From positions 1 through 39,414 of the forward strand of contig JAFAYA010000020.1 of assembly GCA_019240635.1 (NCBI GenBank): DNA of 39,414 nt, written 5' to 3'. This DNA comes from Acidisphaera sp. (GTDB taxonomy: Bacteria; Pseudomonadota; Alphaproteobacteria; Acetobacterales; Acetobacteraceae). Positions 7,892-14,304 of the stretch are shown here, piece by piece. The translations under genes and the position numbers were made by a program. Below the pieces are notes generated by a model. That model made no database searches. It had not been told where the DNA came from and saw only the letters and a program-made list of their open reading frames with translations. Numbering within the stretch: the stretch's first letter is position 1; each line of letters starts with the position of its first letter.

Positions 7892-8643
7892 AGCCGGCTC
7901 GGCGGCGGCAAGTCGAGGGCGGCGATCTCGCTGATCAGCTTGCGCGTGATCGCTTCGCCGAAGCTGTGGAAGTCGTGCACCTCCAGCACGAAGCTGCCGG
8001 TGCCGCCGGTCACGTTCTGCCGATAGTAGTTGGCGAGCCCGCCCTGCGGCTGGACGTGCGCATAGGTCCAGGAGACCGGGTGGTCGTTGATGATCGCCAG
8101 CCCGTTGATGGTGATGCCGGACCGCACCGCGTCGTCGCGCGCGGTGTTGACGTCGCGGCCGGCATTGTTGGTGCCGTCGCCGCAGACGTCGATCACCCGG
8201 CGCGGCGTGGTGAAGCCGCTCTCGGCCAGACTCTGTACCGCGCGGTCGATGCCGGCGCCGATCGCCGTGCGCCCGTAGTAGGAGCGCGGCGCGGCGACCA
8301 GGCGGTTGACGAAGTCCCGGGCGGTGGCTTCGTCGCGGATCACCGTCCAGTCGAGCACGGTGCGCACCTCGCCCTCGCTCGCGAACTCGATGTAGCTCAC
8401 CGCGATCGCGCCGACGGTCCCGCCGTGGATGGCGGCGAGCACCTGCTGATCGGTGAACGCCGCCGCGTAGCCCTGCTTCTGCAGCTCGAACTCGCTGTCG
8501 TCGATGCTGCGCGAGACGTCGGAAACCATCGCCAGCGTCATGTCCACCGGCTCCGCCGCGCGCAGCGGCGAAGTGCTGACGAGGCAAAGGGCCGCGAGCA
8601 GAACGCCGCAGCGGTTGGCGGCGCGGCGGGATAATGCGCGCAT
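7888..8643 (-). CDS. Secreted von Willebrand factor A-type protein, DUF1194
   Basis: 251 aa. A signal peptide (about 1-30, ending PLRAA) sends it to the periplasm or outside. The mature protein is a single vWA domain. The metal-ion-dependent adhesion site begins DVSRS at 42-46 (DxSxS), followed by a conserved Thr/Gly region (GRTAIGAGID) and VIDVCGDGTNN, the usual DUF1194 run. vWA domains bind partner proteins through a bound metal. No function is established for this family that I can name. ATG 8643 is chosen because GGGAGG stands 8 bases upstream and the signal peptide starts there. The TAG stop lies within the border of the 7739-7891 element. Confidence 0.88.
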   Translation of the reverse strand: MRALSRRAANRCGVLLAALCLVSTSPLRAAEPVDMTLAMVSDVSRSIDDSEFELQKQGYAAAFTDQQVLAAIHGGTVGAIAVSYIEFASEGEVRTVLDWTVIRDEATARDFVNRLVAAPRSYYGRTAIGAGIDRAVQSLAESGFTTPRRVIDVCGDGTNNAGRDVNTARDDAVRSGITINGLAIINDHPVSWTYAHVQPQGGLANYYRQNVTGGTGSFVLEVHDFHSFGEAITRKLISEIAALDLPPPSRL

Positions 8644-8836
8644 CGGCCGGACCTCCCGTGACATGCCGGCGGATTGTCCGGCGCGGCATGCCCGGCGTCA
8701 AAGCGGAAATGCCGTGCCGCTTCGCCGTAAGCCGGCCGCGCCTTCAAGTCTGCGGGAGAGGCGCCCGGCAACCGGGACCTAGGACATTGCGTTGGCGTAT
8801 CCGCCTCCGGCCGAAGTGGACCCAAGGAGTGGACCG

Positions 8837-10063
8837 ATGAGCGCCACCACCACCCGTCAGCAGCAACAGCACGTGGTGGCGGCCTGCTACCTCGGCTGGA
8901 CGCTGGACGCCTTCGACTTTTTCATCATGGTCTTCGTGTTCGCCGACGTCGCGCGTGAGTTCGGCACGACGATCACGGTGGTGACCTGGGCGATCACGCT
9001 GACCCTGCTGATGCGCGCGCTGGGTGCGTTCCTGTTCGGCCGCTTCGCCGACCGCTTCGGCCGCCGCCCGGCGCTGATGGCCTCGATCCTGGGCTACTCC
9101 GTGCTCGAGTTCGCGTCCGGCTTCGCGCCCAGCCTGACGGTATTCCTGATCCTACGGGCGCTGTTCGGCATCGCGATGGGCGGCGAGTGGGGCATCGGCG
9201 CCTCGCTGACGATGGAGAGCATTCCGGCCCGCTGGCGCGGCCCGGTCTCCGGCATGCTGCAGGCCGGCTATCCGACCGGCTATCTGCTGGCCTCCGTCCT
9301 CAACGGCCTCGCCCATGAATCGCTCGGCTGGCGCGGCATGTTCATGGTCGGCGCACTGCCGGCGCTGCTCGTGCTCTACATCCGCAGCTCGGTGCCGGAG
9401 AGCCCGGACTTCGTGCGCATGGCGCAGCGGCCGCGGCCGGGCGTGGTGGAGACCGTGCGGGCCAATCTCGGCCTGACGATCTATGCCGTGATCATGATGA
9501 TGGCGTTCAACTTCTTCAGCCACGGCACGCAGGATCTGTATCCCACCTACCTGACGGTGCAGCGCCACCTGCCGCGCCCGACGCTCACCACGATCGTCGT
9601 CATCTACAATATCGGCGCGATGATCGGCGGGGTCGGCTTCGGCTACCTGTCGCAGCGCATCGGCCGGCGCGTGGCGATCGTCATCGCCGCCCTGCTGGCG
9701 ATCCCGGTGATCTGGCCCTGGGCGTTCGGCGGCGACGCCCTCACGCTCGGCATCGGCGCGTTCCTGATGCAGATCTGCGTGCAGGGCGCCTGGGGCGTCA
9801 TCCCCGCCCACCTCAACGAGCTGTCGCCGCCGGCGGTGCGCGCCACCTTCCCGGGCGTCACCTACCAGGTCGGCAACTTCCTGGCCGCCGCCAACGCCAC
9901 CATCCAGAGCAGCATCGCCGACAGCATGGGGCACGATTTCCGCTACGCGCTGGCCGGCACCGCGGGTGTGGTCGCGGTGGTCATCGCGCTGCTGGTCGGC
10001 TTTGGCCAGGAGGCGCGCGACCGGCAGATGGGCGACGAAGCCGAACCGGCCGGCGTGCACTGA
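8837..10063 (+). CDS. MFS transporter, carboxylate/sialate:H+ symporter-like
   Basis: 408 aa inner-membrane protein with about twelve hydrophobic segments. The N-terminus GWTLDAFDFFI (20-30) and motif A GRFADRFGRR (68-77) match the lactate/pyruvate/sialate symporter group of the major facilitator superfamily. The repeated second-half motif is GYLSQRIGRR. AAGGAG lies 9 bases before ATG 8837; an upstream in-frame extension to 8792 lacks such a site. Substrate is probably an organic acid, by family only. It stands alone on the plus strand between the DUF1194 gene and the repressor, with a 193-base upstream gap in which I see no clear promoter. Confidence 0.9.
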   Translation: MSATTTRQQQQHVVAACYLGWTLDAFDFFIMVFVFADVAREFGTTITVVTWAITLTLLMRALGAFLFGRFADRFGRRPALMASILGYSVLEFASGFAPSLTVFLILRALFGIAMGGEWGIGASLTMESIPARWRGPVSGMLQAGYPTGYLLASVLNGLAHESLGWRGMFMVGALPALLVLYIRSSVPESPDFVRMAQRPRPGVVETVRANLGLTIYAVIMMMAFNFFSHGTQDLYPTYLTVQRHLPRPTLTTIVVIYNIGAMIGGVGFGYLSQRIGRRVAIVIAALLAIPVIWPWAFGGDALTLGIGAFLMQICVQGAWGVIPAHLNELSPPAVRATFPGVTYQVGNFLAAANATIQSSIADSMGHDFRYALAGTAGVVAVVIALLVGFGQEARDRQMGDEAEPAGVH

Positions 10064-10073
10064 ACGGCGCTCG

Positions 10074-10110
10074 CCGCTACTGGCTCGCCCAACCGCTACT
10101 GGCTCGCCCA
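10074..10110. repeat. Tandem 19-base duplication over the repressor stop codon
   Basis: CCGCTACTGGCTCGCCCAA at 10074-10092 is followed directly by a second copy at 10093-10111 with one end mismatch. On the minus strand each copy encodes the last residues WASQ and the stop TAG of the S24 repressor. The stop in use is that of the copy at 10093; the other lies in the 3' gap toward the MFS gene. Confidence 0.9.
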
Positions 10111-10740
10111 CACGATGCGGTGGATCCAGGCGATGTCTGTAAGGTCGAAGCTGCGATCGGGGTGCGCCGGGTTGAGGCTGCGCAGCTCCACCCGGCGGGC
10201 GGAGCGCCGGGCGAGCTGCTTGGCCATCACCTCCCCCTCCAGGCTGCGGACCACCACGCGGTCGCCGCGCCGGATCGGCGCCGAGGGAGAGACGATGACC
10301 TGATCGCCGTCGCGGAACACCGGCTCCATCGAATCGCCTGATATTTCCAGCGCGTAAGCGTGCGGATCGCCGATCTCCGGCATGCTCACCTCATCCCAGC
10401 CACCGCCGACCGGATAGCCGCCGTCGTCGAAAAACCCGTCGCCGCCGGCCTGGGCGAGGCCGATCAGCGGAATGCGCCGGGTCGCCGAGGGCGGCCGGCC
10501 GGGCAGCGCGCGCGCGCCGGTGACCAGCGCCGTGAACGCCTCCAGGCTGGCGCCGGTCGCGTCCAGCACCTTTGCGATGCTCTCGGTGCTGGGCCAGCGC
10601 TCCCGCCCGTCGCCCATGGCGCGCTTGGAGCGGTTGAAGGTCGTCGGGTCGAGCCCGGCGGAGCGCGCGAGGCCGGAGGCTGACAGGCCGTTCTCGGCGG
10701 CCAGGGTGTCGAGCGCGCGCCAGATGTCGTGGTGCTTCAT
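10096..10740 (-). CDS. XRE/S24 family LexA-like repressor
   Basis: 214 aa. An N-terminal helix-turn-helix is at about 18-40 (SASGLARSAGLDPTTFNRSKR) and a C-terminal S24 autoprotease domain at about 90-210. The predicted self-cleavage bond is A98-G99 (QAGG), the nucleophile is S137 in SGDSMEP, and the general base is K174 in VMAKQ. All three elements of LexA/CI-type self-cleavage are present, so RecA-triggered induction after DNA damage is likely by family. It is divergent from the 10918 gene across a 177-base AT-richer gap with candidate operators. This arrangement is typical of phage-derived or SOS-linked switches. It is not the chromosomal LexA, whose N-terminal fold differs. Confidence 0.9.
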   Translation of the reverse strand: MKHHDIWRALDTLAAENGLSASGLARSAGLDPTTFNRSKRAMGDGRERWPSTESIAKVLDATGASLEAFTALVTGARALPGRPPSATRRIPLIGLAQAGGDGFFDDGGYPVGGGWDEVSMPEIGDPHAYALEISGDSMEPVFRDGDQVIVSPSAPIRRGDRVVVRSLEGEVMAKQLARRSARRVELRSLNPAHPDRSFDLTDIAWIHRIVWASQ

Positions 10741-10808
10741 GTCGATGCCGTCGGCGGATGGCCGGACCGGGCCGCGGCCCGATTCGGCGGGGCGCCAGTG
10801 AGCCTAGG

Positions 10809-10879
10809 ATTTTCGCCACGTGCAATAGGAAAATGTGCCTGGCAGCGCTTGCGCTCCGGTCTAAACCAGTGGTTAATGA
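10809..10879. promoter_or_regulatory. Divergent promoter region with two candidate operators
   Basis: This AT-richer stretch lies between the S24 repressor and the 10918 gene. Operator candidate 1 is ATTTTC (10809-10814) against GAAAAT (10829-10834). Candidate 2 is AACCA-G-TGGTT at 10864-10874. A possible sigma-70 promoter for the 10918 gene is TTGCGC (10849-10854), an 18-base gap, then TTAATG (10873-10878). Operator 2 would overlap its -10 box, as expected for repression. The assignment to the neighbouring repressor is inference. Confidence 0.45.
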
Positions 10880-10917
10880 TTCCTGTTCTGTTTTTCTACC
10901 CGGAAGGAAGCCGCACC

Positions 10918-11319
10918 ATGGCCAGCGTCGCCCATCTGCACTCCCGTTCCCGTCTGCCCGCGCCCCTCTGCGCCGCGCGTCCGGCCCAGCTTGCCCGGCC
11001 GGAGCCGTTCCGCAGCGCCGAGGAGGCGTGGTTCTGGACCTACGCCGCGCTGACCGCGCGGCGGGACGGCGCGCGTTACGTCGCCAATCTAGGTCGGGTG
11101 CGCCGGCCTTGCGAGCCGGACGACGTGGTGAAGTGCCTGGACACGCTCTACCGGCAGCGGCGCATCGATCTCGTGCACGCCCGCATTCTGCGCATCTGGG
11201 GCGAGCGCGGCTACGCGCCGAACCCCGGCTATGCCGGCGAGCGCTCGGACTGGCGCCTGTGGCGCGAGGCGCTGGACCGGCTGGAGTGGCCGCTCCGGGT
11301 CAAGGGCATCGTGGGCTGA
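10918..11319 (+). CDS. Small conserved protein of unknown function, repressor-linked
   Basis: 133 aa, no signal peptide or membrane segment. After a basic, Pro/Ala-rich leader of about 35 residues comes a compact region rich in W, R and aromatic residues (FRSAEEAWFWTYAALTARR, then CEPDDVVKCLDTLYRQRRID and SDWRLWREALDRLEWPLR). It gives the impression of a small helical domain. I recognise the style as a conserved alphaproteobacterial small protein but cannot name a function. ATG 10918 has GGAAGG about 10 bases upstream. It is divergent from the S24 repressor and likely under its control. Confidence 0.7.
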   Translation: MASVAHLHSRSRLPAPLCAARPAQLARPEPFRSAEEAWFWTYAALTARRDGARYVANLGRVRRPCEPDDVVKCLDTLYRQRRIDLVHARILRIWGERGYAPNPGYAGERSDWRLWREALDRLEWPLRVKGIVG

Positions 11320-11339
11320 GCGGCATAGGCATATTTTCC

Positions 11340-11368
11340 TTGACCGCGCGGATATCCGCTCCTACAGT
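11340..11368 (+). promoter_or_regulatory. Sigma-70-type promoter upstream of the 77-aa gene
   Basis: TTGACC at 11340-11345 and TACAGT at 11363-11368 are separated by exactly 17 bases. The match to the consensus is good for a GC-rich genome. It begins 20 bases after the 10918 gene stops and drives a roughly 100-base leader into the 11477 gene. Confidence 0.65.
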
Positions 11369-11378
11369 CCTCCGGCCA

Positions 11379-11463
11379 ACGGGCAAGACGCGCCCGTCGG
11401 CTTCCTCCTCCTCCCCAACTCGAAGGGCCGTCTGCCTTGCCGCGGACGGCCCTTCGCCTTTTC
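11379..11463 (+). promoter_or_regulatory. Structured 5' leader with two hairpins, terminator-like second stem
   Basis: Hairpin 1: ACGGGC (11379-11384) with GCCCGT (11392-11397). Hairpin 2: GAAGGGCCGTC (11422-11432) with its exact complement at 11445-11455, a 12-base loop, then GCCTTTTC. Between them is an unpaired pyrimidine-rich stretch. It lies between the 11340 promoter and ATG 11477, so it is transcribed as leader RNA. The second stem plus T-run could be an intrinsic terminator used for attenuation, or could simply shield the start region. No known riboswitch class is recognised. Confidence 0.6.
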
Positions 11464-11476
11464 AGGGACAGCGACG

Positions 11477-11710
11477 ATGGCCTTCCGCATTCGCGATCTT
11501 TCGGTCCTGGCCTACGCGCAGGGTTTTACGCTCTGGCATTACAAGGCGGCGGGCGATGGCCTCGAGACTGTGGCCGCGCCGGGCTTCTTCGACCACGCGG
11601 CGGAGATGCTGGCCGGGGGCGACATGATGCTGGTTTCCGCAGCGGAGGGCGGCCGCGTGCTCGTCGTCACCCCGAAAGCGGGCCGGGTAGCGACCGCGCC
11701 GCTCGCGTAA
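11477..11710 (+). CDS. Small phage-accessory-like protein of unknown function
   Basis: 77 aa, acidic to neutral, no signal peptide or membrane segment. It starts MAFRIRDLSVLAYAQGFTLWHYKA and continues as alternating hydrophobic strands (DMMLVSAAEGGRVLVVTPKAG), which suggests a small beta-rich fold. Small proteins of this style occur among phage-type structural or accessory genes in Acetobacteraceae and relatives; this recollection is not tested here. It has its own promoter at 11340 and a structured leader. It lies two genes from the S24 repressor, supporting a small phage-derived module, and is followed by a dispersed palindromic repeat. Confidence 0.7.
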   Translation: MAFRIRDLSVLAYAQGFTLWHYKAAGDGLETVAAPGFFDHAAEMLAGGDMMLVSAAEGGRVLVVTPKAGRVATAPLA

Positions 11711-11735
11711 AGGATTGCAAAGGCTCTGCCTTTGC

Positions 11736-11815
11736 CGGGGTCCAGGGGCGGAGTGGGCCAAGGTTCCACCGGCGAAGCCGGTGGAATTACCCACGGAGGG
11801 AGCGACCCTGGCCTT
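11736..11815 (+). repeat. Dispersed nested-palindrome repeat, copy A
   Basis: Outer stem CCAGGGGCG (11742-11750) with CGACCCTGG (11803-11811), one mismatch. Inner perfect 10-base hairpin TTCCACCGGC (11764-11773), loop GAA, and its complement at 11777-11786. A second copy lies in opposite orientation at 25795-25875. Both lie between convergent genes, here the 77-aa gene and the 64-aa zinc-binding gene, so the element may serve as a two-way transcript end. Confidence 0.85.
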
Positions 11816-11821
11816 CCCCGT

Positions 11822-12016
11822 CTAAGCCCCACCGATGACCCGGGTGATCCGCCCGCTGCCGGCGCAGCGGTCGCACTCCTTGCCCTCGCGGCGGCCGCTG
11901 CCGTGGCAGGCCGGGCAGACATCCTCGCCGGTTCCCGGCGTCCCCGGTGCCGCTTCGTCCCCGGGATTGCGGCTGCTCTCGTCCGGCTTGGGCTTGCCGC
12001 CCGTCTTCTCACCCAT
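11822..12016 (-). CDS. Small zinc-finger-like protein with DnaJ-type CxxCxGxG motifs
   Basis: 64 aa. A Gly/Pro/Asp-rich, probably disordered N-terminal half (1-32) is followed by two repeats of the DnaJ Cys-rich motif: C34xxC37HGSG and C48xxC51AGSG. The four cysteines can bind one zinc ion. Such lone motifs occur in small bacterial proteins of unknown role, possibly protein-protein or chaperone contacts. Both motif halves are intact, arguing for a real gene. It converges on the 77-aa gene across repeat copy A. The next gene upstream on the same strand starts 45 bases from the other side. Confidence 0.75.
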   Translation of the reverse strand: MGEKTGGKPKPDESSRNPGDEAAPGTPGTGEDVCPACHGSGRREGKECDRCAGSGRITRVIGGA

Positions 12017-12061
12017 GCGTGCCTCCCGCGGGCTGTCCGTCCGTCAACGGCCGGCGGCAGG

Positions 12062-12298
12062 TCACGTTGCAGGCGCCGCGGCGTGCCGCCGCCCCAGGAT
12101 TTCCAGCCGATGCCGCGCCAGCCCCGCCGGCGTCGCTTCGTAGCGTCCGTCGGCGCGCTGCCGGGCCAGGCCCATCGATTCGAGCCGCGCCAGGCAGGGA
12201 CCGTCTTTCAGCGCGGGCGGCCGGCCCACCGGCGCGCACAGCGTCAGCCGGTGCAGCGCCGAGCGACAGCAGGTTTCCAGGTACGGTTCGTCCCACAT
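12062..12298 (-). CDS. Small winged-helix-like hypothetical protein
   Basis: 78 aa. The N-terminal part is helical (YLETCCRSALHRLTLCAP). The C-terminal part, LARLESMGLARQRADGRYEATPAGLARHRLEIL, reads like the recognition helix and wing of a winged-helix fold (helix, then DGRY-x-xT-x-xG). It could bind DNA, but with no clear dimer region this stays open. ATG 12298 has no strong Shine-Dalgarno. It is divergent from pyrD across an 80-base gap and lies upstream of the zinc-finger gene on the same strand, so the two may be co-transcribed. Confidence 0.6.
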   Translation of the reverse strand: MWDEPYLETCCRSALHRLTLCAPVGRPPALKDGPCLARLESMGLARQRADGRYEATPAGLARHRLEILGRRHAAAPAT

Positions 12299-12378
12299 GC
12301 GGGGAGTCTCAGGCTCCGGCCGGGCGCGCGCAAGCCCGCCTCGCTTGACCCCGGCGCGCCGGCGGTGTGGAAAGCCGC

Positions 12379-13449
12379 ATGCCCGGCCCGCTGCCCCGCC
12401 TCGCGATGCCGGTGCTGCGTCGCCTGGACCCCGAACGCGCGCATCGACTGGCGCTGGCCGGGCTTCGCCTCGGCCTGGCCGGCGCGTCCGGCACGGCCGA
12501 CGATCCCGCCCTCGCGGTGACCGCGCTCGGCCGGCGGTTCGCCAACCCGATCGGCCTGGCCGCCGGCTTCGACAAGGACGCCGCGGCGCTGCGGCCGCTG
12601 ATGCGTCTCGGCTTCGGCTTCGTGGAGGCCGGCACCGTCACCCGGCTGCCGCAGCCCGGTAATCCGCGTCCGCGGCTGTTCCGCCTGCCGCCCGACGCGG
12701 TGATCAATCGGATGGGCTTCAACGGTGCGGGCCTCGAGCGCTTCCTCCGCCGGATTGCGCGGCTGCACGATCGACCGGCGCCGCTCGGTGTGAATGTCGG
12801 CCTGAACAAGGCGGGCGCGGACCCCGAGCGCGACTATGCCGCGCTGATCGCCGCAGTCGCGCCGCACGCCGACTACGTGGCGCTCAACGTCTCCTCGCCG
12901 AATACACCCGGGCTGCGCGACCTGCAGCAAGCCACCCGGCTGCGGGCCATCCTGGCCGCCGTAGCGGACGCCACCCCCCGGCGCCCGCCGCTGCTGGTGA
13001 AAGTGGCGCCCGACCTCGACGACGACGGCCTCGCCGCCATCGTGCAGACCTGCATCGAGGGTGCGGTCGACGGGCTGATCGTCGGCAACACCACACTGGC
13101 CCGGCCGGCCGGGCTGCGCGGACCGCATGCGAGCGAAGCGGGCGGCCTTTCGGGCGCGCCGCTGTTCGCCCGCTCAACCGCGATGCTGGCCCGCGCCGCG
13201 CTGCTCGCGCGCGGGCGGCTGACGCTGATCGGCTGCGGCGGCGTCTTCTCGGGCGCCGACGCGCTGGCGAAGATCCTCGCCGGCGCGAGCCTGGTGCAGG
13301 TCTATACCGCCTTCGCCTATGCCGGCCCGGCCCTGCTCCCGCGGCTCAAGCACGAGCTGGCCGGCGCCCTGCGCGCGCGCGGCTTCGCCGGTGTGGCGCA
13401 CGCCGTCGGTTCCGATGCCGCCGCCATGCAGCACCTATGCAGCACCTGA
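12379..13449 (+). CDS. pyrD: Dihydroorotate dehydrogenase (quinone), class 2
   Basis: Fourth step of de novo pyrimidine synthesis: oxidises dihydroorotate to orotate and passes electrons through FMN to membrane quinone. 356 aa, the usual class 2 length. An N-terminal membrane-contact helix region is at about 1-45. Then come NPIGLAAGFDKD (57-68), NRMGFNG (110-116) and NVSSPNTPGLR (170-180), with catalytic Ser173 as in class 2 enzymes. LLVKVAPDL (205-213) carries the FMN/substrate Lys, and DGLIVGNTT follows at 231-239. ATG 12379 follows GGAAAG closely; GTG 12367 is an alternative. The 3' end overlaps the HAD gene by 13 bases through an 11-base duplication. Confidence 0.93.
   Translation: MPGPLPRLAMPVLRRLDPERAHRLALAGLRLGLAGASGTADDPALAVTALGRRFANPIGLAAGFDKDAAALRPLMRLGFGFVEAGTVTRLPQPGNPRPRLFRLPPDAVINRMGFNGAGLERFLRRIARLHDRPAPLGVNVGLNKAGADPERDYAALIAAVAPHADYVALNVSSPNTPGLRDLQQATRLRAILAAVADATPRRPPLLVKVAPDLDDDGLAAIVQTCIEGAVDGLIVGNTTLARPAGLRGPHASEAGGLSGAPLFARSTAMLARAALLARGRLTLIGCGGVFSGADALAKILAGASLVQVYTAFAYAGPALLPRLKHELAGALRARGFAGVAHAVGSDAAAMQHLCST
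13426..13447. repeat. Tandem 11-base duplication at the pyrD/HAD junction
   Basis: ATGCAGCACCT at 13426-13436 is repeated at 13437-13447. The first copy is read in the pyrD frame as MQHL near its C-terminus; the second gives the start codon and MQHL of the HAD gene. Eleven is not a multiple of three, so the second copy shifts the frame by two bases. With one copy the two genes would form one continuous frame. Confidence 0.92.
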
Positions 13450-14285
13450 CCGGCTTCGCCCCGCTCGCCCAGCGTTACCAGGGGTTCGTCGTCGACCTCT
13501 GGGGCGTGATCCATGACGGCGTCACGCCCTATGCCGGCGCGGTGGACTGCCTGGAGCGGCTGGCGCGGGCCGGCAAGCCGGTGGTGCTGCTCTCCAACGC
13601 GCCGCGGCGGGCCGGCGTGGCGCGCGAGGGAATGCGGGCGATGGGCATCGCCGATCGTCTGTACACGGACCTGCTGACCAGCGGCGAGGTCACCCACCGC
13701 TTGCTGCGCGACCGCGGCGATCCGTGGTTCGCGAGCCTCGGCCGGCGCGTGTTCCATCTCGGCCCGGCGCGGGACCGCAACGTGATGCACGGGCTGGACC
13801 TCGAGCCGGTGGCAGAGCCCGGCGCGGCGAGCTTCGTGCTGAACACCGGGCCCGACGATCATCGCAGCCCGACCGACATCGCCGAGTACGAGCCGGTGCT
13901 GCGGGACTGCGCCCGCCACCGCCTGCCGATGGTCTGCGCGAATCCGGACCTCGAGGTGATCCGCGGCGGCAAGCGGGTGATCTGCGCCGGCGCGCTGGCA
14001 CAGCGGTACCTGACGATGGGAGGGGCGGTGCGCAGCATCGGCAAGCCGGATCCGGCGGTCTACGTGCCGGTCCTGGCGGCACTCGGGCTCCCTACCGCGC
14101 GGGTCCTGGCGGTCGGCGACGCGCTGCGCACCGACATCGCCGGCGCCGCGGCGGCGGGCATCGATGCGTGCTGGGTGCTCGGCGGTATCCATGCGGGATT
14201 CAGCGGCGATCCGGCCGAAGCCGAGCGCGCCGCTGCCTCCGCCGGGCTGTCGCCGGTCGCCACGGTGCCCGCCTTCGTCTGGTAG
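13437..14285 (+). CDS. HAD-superfamily hydrolase, class IIA, TIGR01459-like
   Basis: 282 aa cytosolic phosphatase-type enzyme of the NagD/CECR5-like HAD group. Motif I is DLWGVIHDG with nucleophile D20; the usual second Asp is W22, as is typical for this subfamily. Motif II is S53-N54 (LLSNAPRR), the motif III Lys is in IGKPDPAVY, and motif IV is VGDALRTDI with its metal-binding acidic residues. A class IIA cap lies between motifs II and III. The physiological substrate is unknown. It follows pyrD with a 13-base overlap and is co-transcribed. The first residues MQHLTGFAPLAQRY match the usual subfamily start, so ATG 13437 is likely correct. Confidence 0.88.
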   Translation: MQHLTGFAPLAQRYQGFVVDLWGVIHDGVTPYAGAVDCLERLARAGKPVVLLSNAPRRAGVAREGMRAMGIADRLYTDLLTSGEVTHRLLRDRGDPWFASLGRRVFHLGPARDRNVMHGLDLEPVAEPGAASFVLNTGPDDHRSPTDIAEYEPVLRDCARHRLPMVCANPDLEVIRGGKRVICAGALAQRYLTMGGAVRSIGKPDPAVYVPVLAALGLPTARVLAVGDALRTDIAGAAAAGIDACWVLGGIHAGFSGDPAEAERAAASAGLSPVATVPAFVW

Positions 14286-14304
14286 GCTCCCTTCGCCTGG
14301 TCGC

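Noticed and set aside
10096-11710. Intact prophage
   Set aside because: No integrase, terminase, capsid, tail or lysis genes and no attachment repeats in the window; at most a remnant or domesticated module.
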